From Stramonita haemastoma (taxonomy: Eukaryota > Mollusca > Gastropoda > Neogastropoda > Muricidae): a DNA stretch of 10,000 nt. How positions within the stretch are numbered: the stretch's first letter is position 1; each line of letters starts with the position of its first letter. Below the pieces are notes generated by a model. That model was given only the letters and a program-made list of their open reading frames with translations, searched no databases and was not told the origin of the DNA. Shown one piece after another: positions 1 through 6,780 of this stretch. The stretch spans positions 28,530,369 through 28,540,368 of the forward strand of contig CM060320.1 in assembly GCA_030674155.1 (NCBI GenBank), in the 5' to 3' direction. A program made the position numbers and the translations under genes.

Positions 1-126
1 TCCAGCAGGTCTTGTCATCTCTAACTCTTGCCTGCTGTCTCCTCATCTCTGCCAAGTGTCCCTCAACTCAGTCATTGTATGCTAATGCTTCCTTGAGTGT
101 TTTAACAGCTGTTTCTGTGCTCTTCT

Positions 127-284
<158 letters not shown>

Positions 285-291
285 TTCCTTG

Positions 292-722
292 CAACTGACA
301 TGGGTGGTCTTGAGGTAACGCAACTGCCTAGAAAGCGAAAAGTCAGGGTATGAGTGTGCGGTGGTTTGATCCCCGTTTGGGCCCAAAACTTTCCCCCTCC
401 CTCTCCATCAGACCATGGGTGGTGGTCTGAGTGCTAGTCTTTCGGATGAGACGATAAACCGAGGTCTTGTGTGTTACACATTATTATTTAGCGCATGTAA
501 AAGAACCCACGGCAACAAGAGCGTTGTTCCTGGCAAAATTCTGTAGAAAAAAGCCACTCTGATAGGAGAACAAAATTAATAGTTGTAGACATGTAAAAGA
601 AAAAAAATAATGGATGGTGCTGCACTTGTGGCGACGCGCTCTTCCCGGGGAGAGGAGCTCGCATTTCACGCAGAGAAATCTGCTGTGACATAAAGTGGTA
701 TAAAAATTAATATAAAAATATC
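292..722 (+). mobile_element. tRNA-derived SINE, copy 1
   Basis: The order of parts matches copies 2 and 3. First comes a tRNA-like head with A box TGGTCTTGAGG (305-315) and B box GGTTTGATCCC (363-373). Next is a central domain carrying TTCGGATGAGACGATAAACC (about 441-460) and AAAAGAACCCACGGCAAC. An A-rich linker follows (about 594-610). The 3' domain has GCGACGCGCTC, a CCCGGGGAGAG palindrome, CAGAGAAATCTG and TAAAGTGGTATA, then an AT-rich tail. The central motif resembles conserved central domains shared by SINEs across invertebrates; I suspect the Nin-DC type but cannot confirm the family name. No clear target-site duplication is visible. Exact ends are uncertain by about 10-20 bp. Confidence 0.9.
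305..373 (+). promoter_or_regulatory. Internal Pol III promoter (A and B boxes) of SINE copy 1
   Basis: The A box is TGGTCTTGAGG at 305-315. The B box is GGTTTGATCCC at 363-373, close to the tRNA consensus GGTTCGANNCC. The spacing of about 48 bp between the boxes is within the range for tRNA-type promoters. The A box has a T where copy 3 has A (TGGTCTAGAGG). The boxes are seen in the sequence; transcription from them is inferred. Confidence 0.75.
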
Positions 723-1084
723 AAATATGAAAAAGAAAACATAAACACACATAAACGCATGCTTGCATGCTTTTTTCTCTTAAAATTACAGAAAGGAAAA
801 CCAGCATACTAAAAAAAAAAACTGCTGAAGCCGACAACACTTCAAATAATATTATTCCTGTCCTTCTTTCCAAAATGTCGGTCCACTCCACCTTGTCCCT
901 CTACATCCTTGTTAATTGTTCCAATAACCTTCTCCATAATTATATCTTCCAGTCGAGACGGGTCTCTGTGACAAAGAGACCCCCTCCCCCAACCCCAACC
1001 CCCCAGTTTTTTTGTTTTTTTTTTCTTTTTTATGTAAAAAATGTGGCAAAGTGTGTATCTTTTTTCTCTCTCTCTTTCTCTTTT
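723..1084. other. Spacer between SINE copy 1 and tail-family fragment; no gene seen
   Basis: This AT-rich stretch contains the paired palindromes GCATGC-TT-GCATGC (757-770), a short A run, and the hairpin plus C-run cluster listed separately. It ends in a T-rich and (CT)-rich run (about 1007-1084) that leads into the next element. The 111-residue open frame across it has no recognisable domain and runs through C-run and poly-pyrimidine sequence, so I do not call a gene. Confidence 0.6.
960..1004 (-). other. Hairpin followed by G-quadruplex candidate (minus strand)
   Basis: GGGTCTCT (960-967) pairs perfectly with AGAGACCC (975-982) around a 7-nt loop. It overlaps four C runs at 980-984, 986-990, 993-996 and 999-1004. 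On the minus strand these read as G6-TT-G4-TT-G5-A-G5, which fits an intramolecular G-quadruplex with loops of 2, 2 and 1 nt. The plus strand could form an i-motif. Formation in vivo is not shown. Confidence 0.7.
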
Positions 1085-1160
1085 CTTTTATTTCGAGGAT
1101 AATAAAATAAGCACTCATGTAGGTTTTTTTTTACAGCCAGTCCCCCTGCCTGGATGGTTT
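1085..1160 (-). mobile_element. Fragment of dispersed 'tail' family (minus orientation), copy T1
   Basis: CTTTTATTTCGAGGATAAT, then AAATAAGCACTCA, a T run and CAGTCCCC align with 3954-4010 on the same strand and with the reverse complement of 3579-3640. In family orientation (minus strand) the order is GGGGACTGG, A-rich stretch, TGCTTATT, ATTATCCTCG, AAATAAAAG. A pyrimidine-rich run (1040-1084) corresponds to an A/G-rich tail after the end. The hairpin seen in the other copies has decayed here, and no tRNA-like head is recognisable beyond 1160. Confidence 0.75.
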
Positions 1161-1240
1161 TCTATTCACCGAGGAAGAATCTGGATCTGTATGTTTGTGT
1201 CAGTGTCTGTGTTTGTATTGACCGTTGAGTTAAACGGGCG

Positions 1241-1680
1241 AATCAGTGTGTCTACCACCTGTCTAGAAAGCAAAAATTCCGGGTTTTATCTAGATCTACG
1301 TCCGGGTTTACCCTCCCTTTTGTGCCCGAAACTCTTCCCCTCATCAGCTAGACCGTGAGTCCGTGAGTGGTGGTCTGGGTGCTAGTCTCTCGGGTGAGAC
1401 GATAAATCAAGGTCTCGTAAGCAACACGCATTTAGCGCACTTAAAAGAACCCTCGGCAAGAGAGTTGTCCCTGGCAAAATTCTTTAGAGAAATCCACTCT
1501 GATAGTGAAACAAGCACTCGCGCAAACAGGAAAAGAAAGAAGAAAGACAGAAAGAAAAAAGAAAAGTGAGAGTTGGCGCTACTCTTGTGGTGACGCGCTT
1601 TCCCCGGGGACTGCAGCCCAAATTTTATTGCAGAGAACACAGCCCTGGCTTAAAGTGGTATATGAATAAATACAAATAAA
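1241..1680 (+). mobile_element. tRNA-derived SINE, copy 2 (decayed head)
   Basis: It matches copies 1 and 3 over the whole length. Shared parts include CTGTCTAGAAAGC, CCCGAAACT, GTGGTCTGGGTGCTAGTCT, GGTGAGACGATAAA, TTTAGCGCAC, TAAAAGAACCC, CTGGCAAAATTCT, TCCACTCTGATAG, TGACGCGCTTTCCCCGGGGA and TTAAAGTGGTATA. The A box region has lost its consensus and the B box position reads GGGTTTACCC (1304-1313), so it is probably transcriptionally dead. It carries a small local duplication (GTGAGTCCGTGAGTGG, about 1355-1370) and an expanded GAAA-rich linker (about 1529-1565). The tail TACAAATAAA runs straight into copy 3. Confidence 0.88.
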
Positions 1681-2115
1681 CCTTTGTAGTGGATCAGTGG
1701 TCTAGAGGTAACACGCCTGTCTAAAAAGCGAAAAGTCTGGGTCGGAAGTGTGTGGCGGTTTGATCCCTGTTTGGGTCCGAAACTTTTACCCCCGTTCATC
1801 AGACCATGAGTGGTGGTCTGGGTGCTAGTCTTTCGGATGAGACGATAAACCGTGTGTTACCACAACTTATCTAGCGCACATTAAAAGAACCCACGGCAAC
1901 AAGGGAATTGCCCTGGCAAAATTCTGTAGAAAAAAGTCACCGTGATAGGGAAACAAATACATTTGGAGACTTGGAAAAAATAAAAATAAAAAAAATAATG
2001 GGAGGTGCTGCTCTTGTGGCGACGCGCTCTCCCCCGGGGGGGGGAGTAGCCTGAATTTTTCTTACAGAGAAATCTGCCGTGACTTAAAGTGGCATTAAAC
2101 AAAAACTGAAATAAG
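1681..2115 (+). mobile_element. tRNA-derived SINE, copy 3 (best-preserved head)
   Basis: A box TGGTCTAGAGG (1698-1708) and B box GGTTTGATCCC (1757-1767) are both close to tRNA consensus. The central domain (TTTCGGATGAGACGATAAAC, 1830-1849) lacks about 7 bp after it (GAGGTCTT in copy 1). The A-rich linker lies at 1975-1997. The 3' domain holds GCGACGCGCTCT followed by C5-G9 (2031-2044), where copy 1 has the shorter TTCCCGGGGAGAG. The tail is short and A-rich. GTAGTG occurs at 1686-1691 and 2115-2120, a possible but short target-site duplication. It abuts copy 2, suggesting insertion into or next to the A-rich tail of copy 2. Confidence 0.92.
1698..1767 (+). promoter_or_regulatory. Internal Pol III promoter (A and B boxes) of SINE copy 3
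   Basis: TGGTCTAGAGG (1698-1708) matches the tRNA A-box pattern TRGYNNAGNGG. GGTTTGATCCC (1757-1767) matches the B box with one difference (T for C) from GGTTCGATCCC. The B box is identical to that of copy 1, so that difference is probably ancestral to the family. Confidence 0.8.
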
Positions 2116-2309
2116 TAGTGACCTGGGTTATAACTATGTACCATGGCTTGAACTGTCACGTAGAGAAATATTCCAATTTGATTGGTTTGTTTTGACAAGA
2201 TATTTATTTTACCTTCCTTTTTCTACAATAGCGATCCATGATGTAGAATAAACGCATAGGAAGATTCTAACATTATGTATGATAATATACATTTATATAT
2301 TTGTATATT

Positions 2310-2428
2310 TGTATATGTATGTGTGTGTGCGTGTGTGCGCTCGCGCGCCTGTGTGTGCGCGCGCGCCTGTGTGTGTGTGTGTCTGTGTGTGTGTCTGTGT
2401 GTGTGTCTGTGTGTGTGTCTGTGTGTAC
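2310..2428. repeat. Compound GT/GC tract with 12-bp higher-order period
   Basis: The tract is almost entirely alternating purine-pyrimidine. Two CGCGCGCCTGTGTGTG modules begin at 2342 and 2360 (18 bp apart). A 12-bp unit TCTGTGTGTGTG then follows, with its TC at 2382, 2394, 2406 and 2418. Such GC/GT alternation is prone to Z-DNA. Open frames across it encode only Cys/Val/Ala strings. Confidence 0.93.
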
Positions 2429-2975
2429 TATGCCTACAAGCAAGGTCATACTTTATAATCCAGTTATGTTTCGTAGAATATTATAGAACTTTACCAGCTA
2501 GGTAGGTCATTTTCTGTAGTCTACGCGGAATAGGGGGCTGTTCTAAGCCAACTCGCTGGTAAGCAGATGATGTAAATACTTGCAGGTTGTTGTTGTTATT
2601 TTTTAAAGTTTTGTTGAACATAATATTCAGATTTACACATAGGTAAATCCTGTTTCTATGATTACTGGATTGAAACTCGTCATGTGATATGTTACGTATG
2701 GCAAAGTACTGGGTGTTTTTTTTTAAATATATATGTTGGCTGCTACCGCACAAACATTCTGACTATATTAGTTCTGAGCGGATGAAAAGCTTAGAAATGG
2801 TTTTGAAGTTTGAAGAACCACAGATTTTGTCGACATGAAAGGGTTCGAGGCTTTCTCAAAATCTTGTGCTCTCGTGACCTTTGGAATATCATTTTAATCT
2901 GCTAATGGAGAACGGCCTGAGGACATTTTTTTTACATTCTGGCCCGAAGTTCACCACTAGCACCAGTGTCTGTTT
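2429..2975. other. Apparently unique AT-rich sequence; no gene seen
   Basis: There is no repeat with other parts of this window that I could detect and no convincing open frame. The longest is 90 residues on the minus strand (2481-2753), with no recognisable motif and an Asn run from a (GTT)n stretch near 2586-2600. The stretch ends directly at the 49-bp minisatellite. Confidence 0.55.
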
Positions 2976-3367
2976 GTTGACATCCACTATTTGATTCAGT
3001 TGGTCTGTATGTCTGTCTCTTCATGTTGACATCCACTATTTGATTCAGTTGGTCTGTATGTCTGTCTCTTCATGTTGACATCCACTGTTTGATTCAGTTG
3101 GTCTGTATGTCTGTCTCTTCATGTTGACATCCACTATTTGATTCAGTTGGTCTGTATGTCTGTCTCTTCATGTTGACATCCACTATTTGATTCAGTTGGT
3201 CTGTATGTCTGTCTCTTCATGTTGACATCCACTATTTGATTCAGTTGGTCTGTATGTCTGTCTCTTCATGTTGACATCCACTATTTGATTCAGTTGGTCT
3301 GTATGTCTGTCTCTTCATGTTGACATCCACTATTTGATTCAGTTGGTCTGTATGTCTGTCTGTTCAT
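2976..3367. repeat. 49-bp minisatellite, 8 tandem units
   Basis: Units start at 2976, 3025, 3074, 3123, 3172, 3221, 3270 and 3319, exactly 49 bp apart, for 392 bp in total. Each begins GTTGACATCCACTATTTGA and ends GTCTGTCTCTTCAT. Six units are identical. Unit 3 has A>G at 3087 and unit 8 has C>G at 3362. There are no spacers. Near-identity of units implies recent expansion or ongoing homogenisation. The period is not a multiple of three, so it is not a coding repeat. Confidence 0.98.
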
Positions 3368-3578
3368 GTCTGTAACGTTTGTAATTCTGTTTGTACTGGT
3401 CAAAGAATTCTGGACTGTTGAGAAAACTTTCAATGCTTAATGCGATAGTTCTCGTAACGCATTTTGCTGGTTTTTAACTTGTTATCTAGTTGTGGTTGTT
3501 ACAGGCCTTGGAATGATTCAGTTTGTCTTCTTCTCCAAGAGAAGGAAACATGACAATCACTTACAAAACTTCATACAT
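3368..3578. other. Flank of minisatellite; no gene seen
   Basis: Sequence here is mostly unique. TGATTCAGTTTGTCTT (about 3514-3529) resembles the TGATTCAGTTGGTCTG core of the upstream 49-bp unit (14 of 16 positions). It could be a relic of an older, larger array or a chance match. Confidence 0.45.
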
Positions 3579-3640
3579 ACAGGGACTGGATGTAAACAAA
3601 AGCACATGAATGCTTATTCTATTATCCTCGCAATAAAAGT
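3579..3640 (+). mobile_element. Tail-family copy T2 (plus orientation)
   Basis: AGGGACTGGATGTAAACAAA, then AGCACATGAATGCTTATTC, ATTATCCTCG and CAATAAAAG align with the reverse complement of 3954-4010 over roughly 55 bp with few differences. AAGCA (3600-3604) and TGCTT (3611-3615) form the conserved short stem. AATAAA (3632-3637) falls inside the element's end and is followed by a T run. No tRNA-like head was found upstream, so this is a 5'-truncated or heavily decayed copy. Confidence 0.78.
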
Positions 3641-3953
3641 GTTTTTTTTTTAAGACAGACATCTAACCCACCACTGTAGGTCTGGTAGAACACACACAAA
3701 AATCAGATTGTGGATCTGGCTTATAAAAACTTTTTCCTGGGTGTGTGCATTGCATGTGGACAGTAAGCACAAGTTTGATGCTATGGAATTATAAAATAAT
3801 TTTAAACAGACTTTGTCACTGTGATAATCCTGTCTTAAAAACCGCAACAACCAACAGCTTTCTCGTATTTTTCCTTTTTTGCTGTGACACGAGTCATAAC
3901 ACTGATGTCTTGAATCGATTCTTCCTCCATTTTTATTCATTTATTTATCCATC
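3641..3953. other. Spacer between the two inverted tail-family copies; no gene seen
   Basis: AT-rich sequence with no repeat of other parts of the window noticed. A minus-strand open frame of 96 residues (3650-3940) has no recognisable domain, no flanking splice or promoter support, and runs up to the adjacent repeat. The segment is the loop of the inverted pair at 3579-3640 and 3954-4010. Confidence 0.5.
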
Positions 3954-4110
3954 CTTTTATTTCGAGGATAATGGAATAAGCACTCAAGTGCTTTTTTTAT
4001 CTAGTCCCCGTGTCTATGCAGTTTTGTCAATTTTGTCATTTGTTCCCACCGAGCCTGGGGAGAGGGGGCGGGTTACTACACAGGACTTTTCAGGCACAGG
4101 GTTTCGAACA
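3954..4110 (-). mobile_element. Tail-family copy T3 (minus orientation), possible tRNA-like SINE
   Basis: CCTTTTATTTCGAGGATAAT, GGAATAAGCACTCAAGTGCT, a T run, then TAGTCCCCGTG align with T1 and with inverted T2. AAGCACTCAAGTGCTT (3978-3993) is a perfect 7-bp stem with a 2-nt loop. Further on, the minus-strand reading of 4100-4110 is TGTTCGAAACC, one mismatch from the Pol III B box GGTTCGAAACC. The family may therefore be a tRNA-headed SINE read on the minus strand, with its head at the high-coordinate side. An A box beyond 4110 could not be identified, so the head is inferred. Confidence 0.7.
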
Positions 4111-4850
4111 AATTGAATCTGGTCAAATCTAATCCTTACCAGGACACACAGTACATGCTTGATTTATTCGTTTTATCCATGCTCCATCCAAAGCTGGCCT
4201 ATCTTCTTTCAAAGGATAAAGTAATATGTTCTTAACGTGTGTACAAAATGTTATGTGTGCGTTAGCACGTAGGACTACAATGCACAGTTTCATCCTTAAG
4301 ATTTGCAGATACTCAACTTCCCCCTAAACCCTCCCCCCCACCCCTCCCCGCAAAAAAATGACATGGTACCTAACTATCAAAAAAATTCTTCTTTAAAGCC
4401 AATAAAACCACGCTGTGCTGAGGACGCCAGTCATTCTGCTTAATTCATCATCCACGGGTTAAAAAAAAAAATTTAAACGTGAAAAGGGTAAGAAACACTT
4501 CAACGCACAACAAAATGCAAAGGAAAAATCCCATGCGGGCAAGTAACACTGCAAAATAGACATCCTGTTTTCATCCGAGTGGTTTCATATCATTACTTGG
4601 TCGCCAGAACAAAACAATACAGAAAGAATGTCATAATTATGGTGTACAAATAGAAAATATTTGTAAGATTTGCTCAAAAGCAAAACGGCGGGCGAATGAA
4701 CTGGGAAGGCAGAAAATAAGCGAAGGGAATGATAGATTTTTTTTTAATGGACAAAACAAAAAGAGTGATAGAAAAGAGGAAATCACTCGCAGAGAATTAC
4801 CAGGCGGGGATGCTATTTGTGCTGAACGAGCCTCAGCCGTCCACACGCCA
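4111..4850. other. AT-rich sequence, mostly unique; no gene seen
   Basis: No convincing coding region. The only structured part is the C-run cluster at 4320-4349, listed separately. Long A runs occur at about 4380-4385 and 4461-4471. A 174-residue minus-strand open frame (4637-5161) and a 157-residue plus-strand one (4729-5202) overlap this stretch. Their bulk is Thr-His, Pro or Cys-Val strings from the GT array, so both are rejected. Confidence 0.55.
4320..4349 (-). other. G-quadruplex candidate (minus strand)
   Basis: Plus-strand C runs lie at 4320-4324, 4329-4331, 4333-4339, 4341-4344 and 4346-4349. The minus strand therefore reads G4-A-G4-T-G7-A-G3-TTTA-G5. Five G runs with loops of mostly one base fit a stable quadruplex pattern. 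Structure in the cell is inferred. Confidence 0.65.
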
Positions 4851-4926
4851 ATGTGTGTGTGTGTGTGGGGGGGGGGTAAGTAAGTGTGTGTGGGGGGGGG
4901 AGAGGGATGTGTGTGTGGGGGGGGGG

Positions 4927-4991
<65 letters not shown>

Positions 4992-5007
4992 GGGGGGGGG
5001 GGTAAGT
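4851..5007 (+). repeat. Composite (GT)n with four long G runs
   Basis: Short GT blocks alternate with G runs at 4867-4876 (10), 4892-4900 (9), 4917-4927 (11) and 4991-5002 (12). The longest GT array is 4931-4988. Three of the four G runs end directly in GTAAGT or GTGAGT (4876-4881, 4927-4932, 5002-5007), suggesting duplication of a GT-G-run-GTRAGT module. The G runs could form quadruplexes on the plus strand. Homopolymer lengths are likely to carry sequencing error. Confidence 0.92.
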
Positions 5008-5057
5008 GGGTCGTCGGGCGGGTGTGCATGTACGCATAAGAGAACAAGTACAGACTC

Positions 5058-5148
5058 AGACACACACAGACACACAAACACACGCGCACGCCAGCGCATA
5101 CACACACACACACATGTACGCACGCACACTCACAGTCACACACATACA
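5058..5148. repeat. CA-rich tract, opposite phase to the upstream GT array
   Basis: Imperfect CA repeats with GC interruptions, for example CAGACACACAAACACACG and a perfect CA stretch near 5098-5113. Together with the GT array at 4931-4988 this makes an imperfect inverted repeat with a loop of about 70 bp. Confidence 0.85.
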
Positions 5149-5164
5149 TGGATGTGCGCATTGC

Positions 5165-5690
5165 ATGCGCAAGGCTTTCCTAACACAACCAGAAAAGACT
5201 GAATAGGCCCCCGAAAATAGACAAGAGAACCAATACAAAAAATATGAGAAAATAGCTTTGTGTCAATGTGTTATGAATTTCATAAGAAATAAATCTCATA
5301 TCCGCTTGTGCCTTTGGCTGTTTCTCAACATATCAACATAATAACAAAAGAAAATAAAAACCTCAGTGAAAGCTTAGCCATGTCCGAAGTCCCCTGTAAG
5401 GAACATCTGCCTTTCTGTTGTTATGAAATACAGCATGGTGTTTTTGTGTCTCTATAACAATCGCATTTCAACCATGTTTGTTTTACTGAAGTTTCAAGGC
5501 ATTTATTTTTCTATGCAAATAACAGTATTTATGATGAAGGAGAGGAAATGAAATGATGATCGTTTTCCTCTGTTAGATATTGTCTTTTTTTGTTCAAAAA
5601 CTAAGTGGAATGTCATTATATTTATTTATCTTGTGGGATAAAAAATTAAAAGAAATATATGGCTGAGTAGATATGAAATTATAGTTCTCA
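5165..5690 (+). repeat. Unrecognised dispersed repeat, copy A
   Basis: Blocks align in order with copies B and C. CCTAACACAACC (about 5179) matches CTAGCCCAACC in C. GGCCCCCGAAAATAG (5207-5221) matches GCCCCCCAAAAGTAT in C. ATCTCATATCC (about 5293-5303) is shared with C. GGAACATCTG (5400-5409), ATGAAATAC (about 5423) and GCATGGTGTTT (about 5433) are shared with C and/or B. AATGTCATTATAT and GGCTGAGTAG close the copy. Relative to C it has extra AT-rich sequence between about 5470 and 5600. Its left part is cut off by the CA-rich tract. No coding potential or tRNA-like promoter is seen. The class (old DNA transposon, SINE, LINE tail or segmental duplication) is unknown. Confidence 0.65.
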
Positions 5691-5951
5691 TTTTCGTTAT
5701 CGTTTTATTTATCAATTTCCTTTCATTCTTTCGTTCTTTCTTCCATTTGTTCTTTTTTTTCGCTTTTCATTTCTTTCTAAACCACTTCACTTTATTTTGG
5801 TCGTTCGTTTGTTAGATTATTTGTCAAATTTTGTTCTGTCAATTGTTTTCTTCTCTCTCTTGTTCTTTTCTCTAATTTCTTTCTTTTTCTTTCTTTTCTT
5901 CCTTCCTGACTTCTTTCTCTCTGTCTTTCTGTCTTTCTGTCTTTCTGTCTG
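5690..5951. repeat. Imperfect pyrimidine-rich (TTTC-type) stretch
   Basis: On the plus strand this is T- and C-rich with degenerate TTTC, TTCG and CTTT units, for example TTCTTTCGTTCTTTC near 5727-5742. It becomes progressively purer and ends in several CTTTCTGT units (about 5925-5950). It grades directly into the (CTT)n tract. The long open frames here encode Phe/Ser/Leu or Lys/Glu/Arg strings and are not genes. Confidence 0.8.
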
Positions 5952-6067
5952 TCTTCTTCTTCTTCTTCTTTTTCTTCTTCTTCTTCTTCTTCTTCTTTCT
6001 TCTTCTTCTTCTTCTTCTTCTTCTTCTTCTTCTTCTTCTTTCTTCTTCTTCTTCTTCTTCTTCTTCT
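5952..6067. repeat. (CTT)n / (GAA)n trinucleotide tract
   Basis: About 38 CTT units over 116 bp, interrupted by extra T residues near 5971, 5998 and 6040. The plus strand is purely pyrimidine. GAA/TTC repeats of this kind are known to form intramolecular triplexes and to stall polymerases. Each interruption shifts the triplet phase, so the repeat would not stay in one amino-acid frame. Confidence 0.95.
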
Positions 6068-6300
<233 letters not shown>

Positions 6301-6524
6301 TAGTTTGTCCTTGTCTGTGTGTCTACGTCTATGTGTGTCTGTGTCTGTGTGTTTGTGGTCACTGCACGTGCTGTCTGTGTTAAGCCTGACTGAATCCCCT
6401 CAGTCTGTGTTACTGATTATTTTTGTCGTTTTTTCCCCATGGCTGGTTTCGTCTCTGTACTTGTGACCCCCATGTTTGCGTGGGCAAATCATCTTATTCC
6501 CACCTTGTGCCAATGCTCGTACGT
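6301..6524. other. Short non-repetitive spacer with TG-rich start
   Basis: The first 55 bases are degenerate TGTGTC/TCTGTG. After that the sequence is unstructured. No gene is supported; the open frames that begin here continue into the GT array as poly Cys-Val. Confidence 0.55.
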
Positions 6525-6547
6525 GCATGTGTGTGTGTGGGGGGGGG

Positions 6548-6641
<94 letters not shown>

Positions 6642-6658
6642 GTGTGTGTGTGTTATTG
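6525..6658 (+). repeat. (GT)n array 1 with G run
   Basis: A short GT block ends in 10 G residues (6539-6548), then AC, then an uninterrupted (GT)n from 6551 to 6639, then GGGG and a further short GT run to about 6653. The GT-G-run arrangement repeats the one at 4851-5007. Confidence 0.95.
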
Positions 6659-6678
6659 TGTCTGTGTCTGCCTGTCTA

Positions 6679-6689
6679 TCTATGTGTGA

Positions 6690-6780
<91 letters not shown>

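Noticed and set aside
1691..1775. Functional tRNA gene at the SINE head
   Set aside because: A and B boxes are present, but I see no paired cloverleaf arms or Pol III T-run terminator after the head. The sequence continues as SINE body shared with copies 1 and 2.
1686..2120. GTAGTG target-site duplication around SINE copy 3
   Set aside because: Only 6 bp, and the left copy may belong to the element's own start; not strong enough to call.
2976..3367. CRISPR-like regular repeats
   Set aside because: The 49-bp units are directly adjacent with no unique spacers, and the surroundings are clearly eukaryotic.
3632..3637. AATAAA followed by a T-rich stretch as a gene polyadenylation site
   Set aside because: The hexamer lies inside the repeated tail-family end and no upstream gene is visible.
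3745..4116. 123-residue plus-strand open frame
   Set aside because: Its second half is tail-family element T3 read antisense; the first half has no domain.
4320..4332. Telomere-like CCCTAAACCCT
   Set aside because: There is barely more than one unit and no tandem array, so it is better explained as part of a C-run cluster.
4637..5238. Long open frames on both strands across the GT/CA composite (up to 174 residues)
   Set aside because: The bulk is Thr-His, Pro-rich or Cys-Val sequence from simple repeats; flanking residues show no domain.
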